From: Gordius sp. MW1
Lineage: Eukaryota > Nematomorpha > Gordioida > Gordea > Gordiidae
NCBI GenBank assembly: GCA_964036665.1
Contig: OZ038529.1
Span: 18,484,060 to 18,548,059, forward strand
Direction of reading: 5' to 3'
DNA: 64,000 bases
The position numbers and the translations under genes were made by a program. Shown here piece after piece: positions 47,643-60,870 of the stretch (position 1 is the stretch's first letter; every line of letters begins with the position of its first letter). The notes under the pieces were generated by a model. That model saw nothing but the letters and a program-made list of their open reading frames with translations, was not told where the DNA came from and ran no database searches.

Positions 47643-48792
47643 TAGAGACCTGCACGGGCAGCCCAAGGCCCGGCCCGGAAAAGCCCGGGCCCGGACGGGC
47701 TCGGGCCTTAAATTTTTAGGCTTTAAAATTCCGGGCCGGGCCGGGCCTAATTTATAAATTATAGGCCCGGCCCGGAATAATTTAGAAGAGTCTAAGTAGT
47801 CTTTTATTCTGTTTTAAACAATCTTTAATATTTCAAAAAATTAATTACAAGTTATTGAATCTGTTAAACACTCATTTATTCATTTCGCGCTTATTCTAAT
47901 ATAAAAACAATTAAGTATGGAGCAAAAAAAATCTACTGCTAATAGCTGAAAATATTCAGAAAGAATTTCATAAAGTGAAAGAAAATCTTAGAGAAAAGAG
48001 TGAAGTATGGAAAAGATTATAAGAAAATAAATTTTGTTTTTTGTAAGATTTGCAGGAATGTGTTATCTTATAATTCCTGCTCATTAGGCAATATTTATGT
48101 TAGTTTTGATAATGCTTAATATGGAACACCTATCTCCAAAAACATAAATGCTGTAAAGAAGTCCAGGAAAATAAAAATTGGACAATTACCTATGCAAGCC
48201 ACTTTTAACAAAACTTACAAATCCTGCAAAAATCAAAAAAGATCTCATATCCTCAATAGCCCAATTTTGTAGAAGGGATATGGCATGAAACATCTTCTAT
48301 GAAGAAAGAGGTAGAGGAAAATGAAGTTGACACCAACACAAAGTTAAAGATCAACGAGAAAAAAAAATTATCGGATTGGTCGAAAGACCACAGTGGTCAT
48401 TTCCAGCGCTTAGCCCTCTTGTTTGTAAGATTTTTTCGAGACCTGATTTGGCCTCGAGTGAGAGGTGTTTTTCGTCAGCTGGCCGCATTTATGAAGAGCG
48501 GAAAACAAATCTAAAACACGGAATTTGATGCCTATGCTTTTTGCATCAAAATAGTTTTATTATCAATTTATAATTTTTTTTATGTGCGTTTTATTATTTA
48601 ATAAAATTTTTTACCAAAATTAAATTTGATTAAGTTTCTGCAATTACTAAAATTCCGGGCCGGGCCCGGGCCGGGCTCGGGCCTTGTTTTTAAAGATGCT
48701 TAAATACGGGCCCGGGCCGGGCCTATTTTCTCATTTTAATTCCGGGCCCGGGCCGGGCCGGGCCTTAAAAAAATTGATTTTGCAGGTCTCTA
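47643..48792 (+). mobile_element. hAT element with GGGCCGGGCC arrays
   Basis: Ends TAGAGACCTGCA and TGCAGGTCTCTA are exact inverted repeats, with a perfect 8-bp duplication GTCGTAGG (47635-47642, 48793-48800). Both ends carry dense GGGCCCGGGC/GGCCGGGCC arrays (47660-47780, 48650-48765). Inside are remnants of a BED zinc finger (NFVFCKICRNVLSYN near 48030-48075) and of the hAT dimerisation domain. Confidence 0.93.
48440..48560 (+). pseudogene. hAT transposase dimerisation domain remnant
   Basis: Encodes ASSERCFSSAGRIYEERKTN followed by LKHG and a stop, matching the hAT C-terminal signature (A/SSxxSERxFSxAGxIxxxRR/K). Confidence 0.85.
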
Positions 48793-48915
48793 GTCGTAGG
48801 TCGATAAAAAGTATATATAAACCATCTAGGATGCATTTGGTGGCAATCGGTCGAGAACTTTAAGAGTTATTAAAGGACAAAGAAAAAGGAGTTACATTCT
48901 TATATTTATAGATAA

Positions 48916-49713
48916 CTAGCTGACCCGGCAAACGTTGTTTTGCTATATACATTATTTCTAGAAAATACTAGAAGTGTATGGGTTGGTTATGAAAAATTGC
49001 ATAATTTAAATTTAAGAAGTGGGCTTAGGAAAGTTAGAATATAAGTAGATATATGTATTGTTTATTTATAAGATTAATTTAATATGATTATAAATAAATA
49101 TTAGACTTATACAATTTATATATTGAAATGGGGCACATGGATTTTATGAACCCACTATTTTTAGTATATATAATAAGACAAACCAAATGCAAATTCTGTT
49201 TTAGTCATCAAATTCGACTAAAATTAAATGTTTTTGAAAAAATTGCTGATTAATGCTTTTACTTATTATACAATAATACCATTATTTTATTTTTCTAGTT
49301 AGCTGATTTATTTGAAATACAATTTTCTTTAATATAATAAAATAATTAATTGAAGGGTGGATAATTATTAAAAATATGCTTCTATGATCGACCACGTGAT
49401 AATAATGGCAAAAATTGCATAATTTAAATTTTATTTATTTAATTTAAATAGTTTGTTAAACCCCAATAATTTTGACCGTATACTGTAACATTTTTATTAT
49501 ACTTTTAAATATCTAATTCGAGAAAACTTCAGGCTTGTATGTATGACGTCATTATTGTATATGATGCTATAAATGAAACTGGCCGGGAAATGTCCGATTT
49601 TTTAAAACGTAAATATTTTAGGAATCTGAAAAAGCTATTTTACCCCTGGCCGCTCTGGGAACCTACGGCTAAATTTTCGCGCGAATCGGGCCGGTAGTTT
49701 CAGAATTTAGCCC

Positions 49714-49744
<31 letters not shown>

Positions 49745-51870
49745 CATACATACATACATACATACATACATACATACATACATACATACATACATACATA
49801 CATACATACATACATACATACATACATACATACATACATACATACATACATACATACATACATACATACATACATACATACATACATACATACATACATA
49901 CATACATACATACATACATACATACATACATACATACATACATACATACATACATACATACATACATACATACATACATACATACATACATACATACATA
50001 CATACATACATACATACATACATACATACATACATACATACATACATACATACATACATACATACATACATACATACATACATACATACATACATACATA
50101 CATACATACATACATACATACATACATACATACATACATACATACATACATACATACATACATACATACATACATACATACATACATACATACATACATA
50201 CATACATACATACATACATACATACATACATACATACATACATACATACATACATACATACATACATACATACATACATACATACATACATACATACATA
50301 CATACATACATACATACATACATACATACATACATACATACATACATACATACATACATACATACATACATACATACATACATACATACATACATACATA
50401 CATACATACATACATACATACATACATACATACATACATACATACATACATACATACATACATACATACATACATACATACATACATACATACATACATA
50501 CATACATACATACATACATACATACATACATACATACATACATACATACATACATACATACATACATACATACATACATACATACATACATACATACATA
50601 CATACATACATACATACATACATACATACATACATACATACATACATACATACATACATACATACATACATACATACATACATACATACATACATACATA
50701 CATACATACATACATACATACATACATACATACATACATACATACATACATACATACATACATACATACATACATACATACATACATACATACATACATA
50801 CATACATACATACATACATACATACATACATACATACATACATACATACATACATACATACATACATACATACATACATACATACATACATACATACATA
50901 CATACATACATACATACATACATACATACATACATACATACATACATACATACATACATACATACATACATACATACATACATACATACATACATACATA
51001 CATACATACATACATACATACATACATACATACATACATACATACATACATACATACATACATACATACATACATACATACATACATACATACATACATA
51101 CATACATACATACATACATACATACATACATACATACATACATACATACATACATACATACATACATACATACATACATACATACATACATACATACATA
51201 CATACATACATACATACATACATACATACATACATACATACATACATACATACATACATACATACATACATACATACATACATACATACATACATACATA
51301 CATACATACATACATACATACATACATACATACATACATACATACATACATACATACATACATACATACATACATACATACATACATACATACATACATA
51401 CATACATACATACATACATACATACATACATACATACATACATACATACATACATACATACATACATACATACATACATACATACATACATACATACATA
51501 CATACATACATACATACATACATACATACATACATACATACATACATACATACATACATACATACATACATACATACATACATACATACATACATACATA
51601 CATACATACATACATACATACATACATACATACATACATACATACATACATACATACATACATACATACATACATACATACATACATACATACATACATA
51701 CATACATACATACATACATACATACATACACACATACATACATACATACATACATACATACATACATACATACATACATACATACATACATACATACATA
51801 CATACATACATACATACATACATACATACATACATACATACATACATACGTCAGTCATAAAGCTACTAGA
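48916..51870 (+). mobile_element. Helitron-like non-autonomous element with giant microsatellite
   Basis: Starts CTAGCTGACCCGGCAAACG followed by TTGTTTTGC, a widespread 5' end of Helitron-like elements of invertebrates. Near 49650 it reads GGCCGCTCTGGGAACCTACG, TTTTCGCGCGAATCGGGCC and GGTAGTTTCAGA, then the (CATA)n tract, then GTCAGTCATAAAGCTACTAG. A conserved head, central microsatellite and short tail is the layout of Helentron-associated elements. The right end is approximate. Confidence 0.7.
49715..51849. repeat. (CATA)n microsatellite, about 2.1 kb
   Basis: About 534 tetranucleotide units with one visible substitution, near 51731 (CACA for CATA). All frames are open, producing meaningless Met-Tyr-Val-Cys ORFs on the - strand. 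Confidence 0.99.
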
Positions 51871-52065
51871 ATTTTATGTGCATATTGTAAAGTAGGCCTT
51901 CTCATACATTGTTGGTTAATATTTCATAATAATTAACATATTTTATACTCATTGATTTGTTAGTTAATAAATTTTTATGTATTTTATAAAAAAAACTCAT
52001 CGTTGTTGTATACGTTATTGTAAAATTTAATAAATTCTCTATACGTGAGTATATTTGTGCTGCCC
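51871..52065. other. Short AT-rich spacer
   Basis: No gene or repeat recognised between the Helitron-like element and the fold-back. Confidence 0.4.
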
Positions 52066-53769
52066 AGTGTAACCTGTAAGTGCATAGACTAGATAGACTG
52101 CTCATTCCCTTTAAAAAAGTGATGCCAATTTTACAGCCATCTTGAACATAAGAAGCAATCAACGTTATAATGGGATTCTATATATATTCTCTATTTTTTA
52201 CCTTCTATCTCACCCGGGGAGGGGGGGGGGGGTGTTTTGCCCCCCCCCCCTAATTTTTTACCCTCTTTCTCAGCGGAGGATAGGGGGGGGGCAAGGGGGT
52301 GTTTTGCCCCCTCCCCCCAATTTTTTACCCTCTTTCTGATGAGGGGGAGAGGGGGGCAGGGGCCGGGGAGGGGTGTTGCCCCCCCCCTAATTTTTTACCC
52401 TCTTTCTGATGCGGGGGAGAGGGGGGGGGCAGGGGTTGTTTTGCCCCCCCCCCTTATTTTTTACCCTCTTTCTCACACAGGGGGGGGGGGGGGGCAGGGG
52501 GGGGCGGGGGTGTTTTGCCCCCCCCCCTAATTTTTTACCCTCTTTCTGATGCGGGGGAGAGGGGGGGGCAGAGGGGTGTTATGCCCCCCCCCCTAATTTT
52601 TTACCCTCTTTCTGATGCGGGGGAGAGGAGGGGCAGGGGGTGTTTTGCCCCCCCCCTTATTTTTTACCCTCTTTCTCACACAGGGGGGGGGGGAAGGCAG
52701 GGGGGTGTTTTGCCCCCCCCCCCTAATTTTTTACCCTCTTTCTAATGCGGAGGAGAGGGGGGCAGGGGGGTGTTTTGCCCCCCCCCCTTGATTTTTACCC
52801 TCTTTCTGATGCCGGGAAGAGGAGGGGGGGGGGGGTGATAGTCAATTTAAAAAAAAAAAAAAATTTCAATAGAAAATGTTGATTATGACATTTGTCACCA
52901 CTGTGACCGCACAAATTCACAAAAATATTATGAAAGGGTTAAAAAGGGCTTTCCGCCCCCCCCCCGGGTGACAAAGAGGGTAAAAAATAATAAGAGGGGC
53001 GAATCACCCTCCCCCCCCCCCTGGGTGAGAAAGAGGGTAAAAAATAAAGGGGGGGCAAAACACCCCCTGCCCCCTCTCCCCCCTCATCAGAAATAAGGTA
53101 AAAAATTAGGAGGGGGGGGGGCAATACACCCCCCTGCCCCCCCAACCTCTCCCCCATCAGAAAGAGGGTAAAAAATAAGGGGGGGGGGCAAAACACCCCC
53201 TGATCCCCCTCTCCCCCACATCAGAAAGAGGGTAAAAAATTAGGGGGGGGGGGCAAAACACCCCCCCCCCCCTGTGTGAGAAAGAGGGTAAAAAATGGGG
53301 GGGGGGGGGCAAAACAACCCCTACCCCCCCCCCCCCTCTCCCTTGCATTAGAAAGAGGGTAAAAAATTAGGGGGGGGGGGGGCAAAACACCCCTCTGCCC
53401 CCCCTCTCCCCCGCATCAGAAAGAGTGTAAAGAATTAGGGGGGGGGGCAAAACACCCCTCCCCGGCCCCTGCCCTCCCTCTCCCCCTCATCAGAAAGAGG
53501 GTAAAAAATTGGGGGGGGGGGGCAAAACACCCCCTTGCCTCCCCCCCCCCCCTATCCTCCGCTGAGAAAGAGGGTAAAGAATTAGGGGGGGGGCAAAACA
53601 CCCCCCCTCCCCGGGTGAGATAGAAGGTAAAAAATAGAGAATATATATAGAATCCCATTATAACGTTGATTGCTTCTTATGTTCAAGATGGCGGTAAAAT
53701 TGGCATCACTTTTTCGGTACGTGTGTACGTATAATGAGCAGTCTATCTAGTCTATGTGTAGGTGACACC
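52066..53769. mobile_element. Giant fold-back of poly-G/poly-C units
   Basis: Outer arms (52066-52200 and 53635-53769) are inverted copies including GCATAGACTAGATAGACTGC and AAGTGATGCCAATTTTAC. Each inner arm is a tandem array of 10-11 units of about 60-80 bp: TTTTGCCC(C)n, TAATTTTTTACCCTCTTTCT, then (G)n. The orientation flips near 52840-52945 around an A-run. No coding. Ends start near CAGTGTAACC/GGTGACAC, loosely hAT-like; no target duplication found. Confidence 0.85.
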
Positions 53770-54165
53770 CCTTTGTTTCTCAAAGTAAATAATTTTTTCG
53801 AAATTTTTTAATTGTTTCGCTTTATTTAGCATGTAAGAAAGTCCTGAAAAAACGGCCGAACTGGTTCTGGTACCTGTCAGGTTAATTGGACTCTTGTTAG
53901 TGTTGTGCAAAGAAACAATATATTTCCATAATTGATTTAGATAAAATTCTACAAATTTAAAACCATTTATACCATAATTTTCCCACCTGAGTGCGTGTTT
54001 TGAAATGAAAAGATTTCCCCTAAAAAACTACCTCTGTTGCTAAAATAAAGGATGAGGATATTAATGCAAGACAAATTTAGAAATCAAGTTAATAATTTAA
54101 TTTTTATAGGCGTTTTAACATGCATATTCAAACTTAAGAATTCTTTTTTGAAAAATTAACACTCC
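53770..54165. other. Gene-free flank with a dispersed repeat
   Basis: The stretch around GAGTGCGTGTTTTGAAATGAA (53991-54011) recurs at about 58098-58120 with ATTTATAC nearby, so a dispersed relic is present; no gene. Confidence 0.45.
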
Positions 54166-54172
54166 ATTGCAA

Positions 54173-54640
54173 ATACAGCAAAGGCCGCAACTCCAGGCAC
54201 ACGGCGATCAACAAAATCATCGGCCAGTACCTTAAGAAGGCTGGCTACCCAAATACCTTGGAGCCCGTCGGTTTTAGCACTACCGATGGGAAAAGACCTG
54301 ACGGGGTCACACTCATCCCATAGTCCCGTGGACTGAATCTCACCTGCGACTTTACCACGTTCGACATATTTGCCCCATCCAACTCCTCTCCCGACCTTAT
54401 AGTCAGTGCAGAGAATAGGAAGACAGCCAAATATTCTTCCCTCGCGGACACACTATTCATTCCCGTAGTGGCAACCACAATTGAAAGTTTAGGCGTTGAA
54501 GCTCTCGCTCTCCTGAAACAAATTGGAAAAGCGATCTCCAGCGTCTCTCTAGATTTGAAAGAGTTCTTTTTTATCAGGCAAAAGATCACAATGGAATCGT
54601 TAAATCCAACACGATTTCCATACATGGATCAATGCCATCC
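54173..54640 (+). pseudogene. Transposon domain with RPDG motif, copy 2
   Basis: About 150 codons in one frame with a single in-frame stop: SRHTAINKIIGQYLKKAGYP, LEPVGFSTTDGKRPDGVTLI, a TAG, LTCDFTTFDIFAPS, FIPVVATTIESLGVEALALL and SLDLKEFFFIRQKITM. The pattern RPDG followed by (W/C)D.T suggests a PD-(D/E)xK-like nuclease fold as in endonucleases of some retroelements; this is inference. The opposite-strand ORF 54245-54625 is its shadow. Confidence 0.65.
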
Positions 54641-54864
54641 GTTTAGTTATAGCGCGTTTTTATATTTTTTTAGTCGTGTATGTAATTTTTTGTATACTAT
54701 TTAAAAAAATTATTAATACTACTCTACTCATAGTTAAAAATTTGATTTAAAAGTCTACTTTTAGAAGCTGATGACATAGCCAACTTCATTGAAGCATGTA
54801 ATCGGTACAGGCAAAGTTAAATTTATAGGCGAGCTTGGACAGGTTTAAAGATAAACAAACGGGC

Positions 54865-56475
54865 TTGGGCCGGTGTCAGGTTATCATATTCACGTATTGT
54901 CAGATTCAATTGTCAATCTGACTTTGATTGACATATGTCATGATTGACAGCCATTTTTGATTTTGTAAACAAATTCAAAATTGAATTAAATGAAATATAT
55001 CAATTAAACATATAAAGCTACTTATTTATAATGAATCCTTTTTTATGGATTAGAAAAAATTAACAAATTTAAACCCCTATTTCTTAAAATGTGTATTTTA
55101 TAATTAAATTGCTCAACCAATTTATTTTTATATGATCATTCTTTAGGTTTAATTATTTATGTTTTATTATATTAAAGGGTACTAAGACAATAGTTTAAAT
55201 TGCATAATTATAATGAATCTTAATTTTTATTAATTTGTTTAAAAATTTATTTTTTGACCCTATTTTTTATATGTTATACAGCCATTTTTAATTTTTTAAA
55301 CAAATTCAAAATTGAATTAAATTAAATATATCAATTTAATATATATAGCTACTTATTTATAATGAATCCTTTTTTATGGATTAGAAAAAATTAACAAATT
55401 TTGACCCCTATTTCTTAAAATGTGTATTTTATAATTAAATTGCTCAACCAATTTATTTTTATGATATGATCTTCTTTAGGTTAGGAATTATGTTTTATTA
55501 TATTAAAGGGTATTGTTGCTTTATTTTTTATATGTTATATTATTACAAAGAGTTTATACAATTCAAACAAATGTTTATGAATTGCAAAGTAGCTTTACTA
55601 ACAATCTGGAACAAAGAAAACAATACAATATTTAAAAACAATTGTTTATAAAATAATGCTAAAACATATATCTCAAATAATGATAATTTTGAATAAGAGG
55701 GTGAATTGACAGCCCAGATATGATTGATATTGGTTGCTTGACTAAACCATTAGATTGAAAGTGATAGGCAGAGGTGAAGGTTCACCTTAATTAGTCCCTA
55801 TAAAAACAATTAACTTATAATTAATCTTTTACTTTTGGGAAGCTAAATAAACAGCAGGTCATATTAAGTTTGGGAGTCATATACAGCAATATGTGACCAC
55901 ATTGGAACAGCATGAACTAATTTAAAAAAATAGTTCATCATGACTAATTTACAACAATGCCCATTTTTTGTTTGGCCTTTCTTTTTAAATAAAATTTTTG
56001 CTGGATATCAAATTTATCAGATATGATACTAGGTGCAGGGTATTGATAAATGTCTCTGCAAAAAGACTAGGCATAACTGAATAAGAATATTATAAAAGAA
56101 ATTGTAATTAACAATAACTTTTTATTACTTTCTTAAGTGATGTTATTTTATTTGTAAAAAGTAATAAATTCTGTATGTTCCAAAATCAAATATAATAATC
56201 TGAATTTCTGAATCTTTTATAAAAGAAATTGTAACTAACAATAAATTATATTGCATGTATCAATAAATTTCTTACTTAAATTTGAATCTGGCAACACTTG
56301 TTTATTATTCTCCTAACGAGTGTTTTCTACGCGTTCAATTGTTCTGTATTAACCAATGGCGATGTGGCGAAAATCACGTGATCTTGTTTACTTTTACGCT
56401 TGTAGCCAATTAGTGCGTTCTATTACGCACTTGAATCTGACAATACTTGAATCTGACAACCCTACACCGGGCCTA
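54865..56475. mobile_element. Inverted-repeat element with TTGTCAGATTCAA ends
   Basis: Left TCAGGTTATCATATTCACG and ATTGTCAGATTCAATTG pair with the complement of ACTTGAATCTGACAATACTT and GAATCTGACAACCCTA at 56425-56467. The terminus TAGGGTTGTCAGATTC is hAT-like. No coding; no clean 8-bp duplication. The interior is AT-rich and holds a direct duplication. Confidence 0.55.
54945..55490 (+). repeat. Direct duplication of about 200 bp
   Basis: 54945-55155 and 55276-55487 are near-identical, sharing AATGAATCCTTTTTTATGG and TTGCTCAACCAATTTATTTT; the period is about 331 bp. Confidence 0.8.
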
Positions 56476-56899
56476 TCTATAAGTAGGCTTGGGTTCAACC
56501 ATCAAAATTATTTAATGTTCTTTATTTTTGAATTTTAATGCATAAGAAATTGGTGTTTTCAAAACTTTTATCAAGTTTTTTTATTATTTAATATTTACAC
56601 TAATGATTAAATCAGTTTTAATTTTCCTTCGTCATTTCTACATAGAACTTTTGATTTTTAAATAAGTGGATCCCTAAGGTTTTAATTTGTTAATAAGGTT
56701 TTAAGTTTAAAAAAAGGTTATTTTGTTAAATAAAAATAACCTTGCATATAGTTTCCAATTACATTTGAGATAAATGGATCGTTGCAGCTACAAGTGCTAG
56801 TGAAAGTGAAGGGGTTTAGAAAAAATAAAAATCGGTTAAGACTGATGATTTTTCAAAATGATTATAACTAAACATTTTCATCATATAAATTGATAAGTC

Positions 56900-57125
56900 G
56901 CTTTTTTATTTATTATATTATATTTCTTAAAATAATTGTATACAAATTTACATTAACGACTAAAAAGTATAATAAGAAAGGTATAAACGCGCGAAGACTA
57001 AACGGATGGCATCGAGCCGTGAATGGAAATCGTGTTAGATCTAACGATTTCCATTGTAATCCTTTGTCTGATGTAATACGACTCTTTCGGATCCGATGAG
57101 ACCATGGAAATTGCTCTCCCAATTT
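56900..57125 (-). pseudogene. Transposon domain with RPDG motif, copy 3 (3' end only)
   Basis: On the - strand encodes RKSRITSDKGLQWKSLDLTR and FPFTARCHPFSLRAF, matching the end of copy 2 (RQKITMESLNPTRFPY, QCHPFSYSAF). It supports a shared 3' boundary of one repeat family. Confidence 0.6.
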
Positions 57126-58430
57126 GTTTTAAGAAAGAGAGGCGTTGGAATTGATTGTTTTAATATTGACAAAAAGCAAAATAAAAGGATTTTTTAAGAA
57201 AGGTCCAGGCTGGGCCCGTGCTTTGCAAAAGGTTAGCGGTCGGACTCGCACCTATAATCTAATCTTCATGGGCCCATGCCGTGCCCTGAAGCTTAAAAGG
57301 CATTGCTAATTGCGTCCTTAGAAGAAACCAAGGCGGAATTCGGTTACAAAATTTGACTGTTATTGCTTTTTTAAGTAGAAACATAAAATGGAAGATATTA
57401 TTAATGCATTTTTTATTTTAAACCGATTGTAAATATTGATATATTAAAAAAATTGTTTAAACGTAATTTTTCGACACAAAGCTTAACCTCCACCTTGGAC
57501 GCCATGCCACCGTACATATAATGTAAATAAATTTTTGTTTTATAGTATTATTTAAAAAAAAATGAAACCCGTCCCCTTTATGCAATCCTACTAAAAACCT
57601 TGCGAAAGTATATATTTCAAATTAATGTGATTTATTGGCTTTACTAAGAATATAATTTGTATATTTACATATTATACATAACTACAATAAATCATCTATA
57701 TAAATTTAGTATTTAAAATCTGTTGTATCAATTAGTTTCATATATCGCACTCTATTTTGTCGATTAAATTTTACACACCCCAAATTTTTTAATCCCGCTT
57801 CGGATACCAAAAAATTTAAACGCTTTGGGGAGGGATTCGATTAAAAAAATTTAAACCCTTTCGGGTCGGGTTAGGTTCGAGTTGATTAAAATGCTTTCAG
57901 GTCGAGTCGGGTTGAAAAAAGTGACTAACCTACCCCCCCCCCCCATAGACACAAATTAGTGTTTTACCGATAATTTAAAAGGGTAATTATATTTTTGGGA
58001 CTCTTTAGAGTTGTGCTGATAGGGGTAATTAATTACCTTAATTTGAGATTTAAAAAATTTAATATTTTTAAGACCATTTATACAAAAAACTTTCGCCCGA
58101 GTGCGTGTTTCAAAATGAAAAAAAGTTTAGTTTTACATTCCCCTGAAAACCTACCGCAAATTTTTAAAAAAGAAACCTATAAACGTGTAAGCCTAAAAGG
58201 CCCGTGCATATTTTTCAGTCTTGTTAACGCTTCTTTTTAAAAGTAGCGACTCCCGCTCCTACCTTCTCAAAAGGAACGAACTCCCGCTCCCGCTACTACA
58301 TATTAAAAGGAGCACTCCCGCTTCAACTAATGGAGTGCCGCTCCATAACCGCTCCTTTGATTTTCATTTTTTAGAATGTACACGAAACAAAATCATATTT
58401 TTTTATCAAAACGTTTTATTTATATTATAT
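57126..58430. other. Gene-free stretch with several hAT-like relics
   Basis: Seen: GGGCCCGTGC/GGGCCCATGCC block (57205-57290), TTTCGGGTCGGGTT block with a C-run (57840-57945) related to 21380-21430, and AGGAGC/GCTCC motifs, e.g. CTCCCGCTCCCGC (58245-58360), that look like another subterminal array. No paired ends found. Confidence 0.45.
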
Positions 58431-59237
58431 AAGGTGGTATGGGCACAGAGCTGTTAAGGAGCGCGCACAGAGGTGCACGCACCAGGTGCGCGCACCGATT
58501 TTGCGGTGCAACGTGCTGGTGCGCGCACGTTTTTAAAACCAAGAGCGAGTGCGGGTGTTCGCACCTCATTCACTCGGTGCGCGTGCGAAATCTCCTATTT
58601 TGCGCACATTATGAATTTTACAATTAATATATTTGACATTATCTTATATATCGCGCATAGCATATCTCACAAATTAACATTGTAGTGAAACAACATCAAA
58701 GATACATTTATGTTCCTGGTGGAGGAGATAGCAAGGCGGGAAATTTAATTAACATCGATAGAGAATATAATTAATTAATTTATCCGCCATATTTTATATT
58801 ATTCGCCTATTTACTTTATCTTGCTTAAAACGTTTTGGTGTATCATAATTATTGCAATAGAAGTTGAAGTATAATTAGAAATACAAAAACAGACAGGTAA
58901 TTAGGATAAATAATTAACAATATCGTAATATTTCTATTCAGTGTTTTTTGGAAAACTTTTACCCCCCTGGTACTATCTTGATATTTCATTTCCAACACTT
59001 TTAAACTTCTCATCGCTATCGTAAGTTTAATCACATAATAATTTTGTTATAAAATATATTTTTAAATATTAATTTTTATGGTTGCTCTTTCATGCTAAAA
59101 TATTTTATTTATAATTGAATTGTACATCAAATATTATAAATAAATTATTATAATTTGTCTTGTTACTAAGCATATTTTTTAAACAATTTTCTTCGTTAAA
59201 AAAATTATATATAAGATATAACCATAGACTAATAATA

Positions 59238-60439
59238 AACATAGACTGCCGAACAGCTGTTTTTCTGTATCTAAATAGCTTGCGCTAAATTCAGCCAATT
59301 TTACCGCTTCGTCCGCCATTTTAAAATAGGAAACTATATCAAGTAATATAACCAATTGCAACATTGATATAAGGAATACGTCATCTAAGCTACGTCCCCC
59401 TTTTTATAACCAACTACCACCAGCCATTTTTCAAGTTAGTTACGTTTAATTAGATTTTCTCATTATATTTAACAATAATTTATCCCCATGTTTTACATAT
59501 AAATAGATGAAGCATTGCAGTCTATGCCATTTGTATATAGGATCTAGTCGAAACATAGGATTTCACAAGTGATATATTGTTTTAATATTAATTTTTAATT
59601 TAGATTTCCTGTGAAGAATAAAAATTTGGTAGAAAAAACAAGTTATGGGTCCACCTTTAAACCATTTTCAATTATTAGTAAAACCATTTTCAATTATTAG
59701 TAAAATTAATTGTAAACTACTATGTTAAAATTTTAATTTATAATTTTACCAATTTAATTAATCAAAACTTTAAAACTAACATGAGGCAAAAGTTAAATAA
59801 GGCAATTATTTTTACAGGTCAATAAAGGATATGAACCCATTCAATTAGTGTTTTAATACGATCTTATATATATTGTGCAATATTTATAAACGTTATATAC
59901 TGTATTTTTGAATAAACTTATTGTTTAATTTACAATTCAGATGTAGCAGGGACCTTTTTATTTTTTACTTTTTATGAATATAGACCTTTTTTTGCTCTAT
60001 AACAGGATCTTTTTTATTCATGTTAAAAGTTTTAAAAAAATTTAAATACGTCCCTTTCCCTTTTTTAAAATACTTCCCACAGATAAGTTCGTGAAAAAAA
60101 CTTTGCCTTAAAAATGCTCAAGCATTATCACTATAAATTTGAAATTCAAATGTAATATAGATGGCGCTAAATTTATAGTTCTATTTGTTCACATTACATA
60201 TTAAATTGTAAGTAATTAGTCTTTAAACTAAAATTTTATCTATTTTAAGCTTTTATAAATTGAAACAATTTTTGTATGTCCTAATTAACCCCCAAAAAAT
60301 TTAATTTTCTTGATTTATTTATAAATTTGAGCTCATTTCATTAGATTTATATATAGGTCGATTTGCTCTGATTATACTCTCAAGATATGGCTGCCTTCTT
60401 ACTGTCTTACAAAAAAACAGTTGTTCGGCAGTCTATGTT
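59238..60439. mobile_element. Nested TA-flanked inverted-repeat element
   Basis: Ends AACATAGACTGCCGAACAGC and the complement of CTGTTGTTCGGCAGTCTATGTT variants pair over about 30 bp; both sides are bordered by TA, as for Tc1/mariner-type elements. The interior is AT-rich, with a direct duplication of AAACCATTTTCAATTATTAG at 59657-59702, and no transposase. Confidence 0.65.
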
Positions 60440-60549
60440 TATGATTTGGGTACATCCAGTCTAATTTTGGTATGCATGAATCAAAAATTCGGATCATATG
60501 AAATATTTAATTTGTACATGTAAATATATGGATATTATAACATATTTTA

Positions 60550-60870
60550 ATTATATATTATCAAATAAATTAGATTTAATTGTTAATAATAATAATAGTT
60601 AATAATTAATGAACATGTGTTACTATCAATTGGTTTAATGTGTATATATAGTATAATTATAGTTAGAGTAAGGCTATAAAACGTTTAGTTATATAAAACA
60701 TTTCAATTACATTGTAACAAATAAACTAGATTAAACTGTTAATAATAATAATAGTTAATAAATGAACATGTGTTACTATCAATTGGTTCAATTTGTATAT
60801 ATAGCATATGAAAAGCTAAAGTAATGCTATAAAACGTTATACATTTTATATCTGTTATAATATGTATCTT
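60550..60870 (+). repeat. Diverged direct duplication
   Basis: Two copies of about 160 bp share AATAATAATAATAGTTAATA and GAACATGTGTTACTATCAAT. AT-rich; no function seen. Confidence 0.7.

Noticed and set aside
49700-51858. Three 710-715-codon ORFs on the - strand
   Set aside because: They are translations of the (CATA)n microsatellite in each frame (Met-Tyr-Val-Cys repeats), not proteins.
52142-53658. Pro/Gly-rich ORFs such as MPPPLIFYPL repeats
   Set aside because: Products of the poly-G/poly-C fold-back array; the apparent protein repeats follow the DNA unit.
54245-54625. 126-codon - strand ORF
   Set aside because: Antisense shadow of the RPDG-domain frame, which shows ordered similarity to two other copies.
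58439-58685. Cys/Arg/His-rich ORFs at the left end of the 5.5-kb hAT
   Set aside because: They follow the GTGCGCGCAC subterminal array and have no domain pattern.
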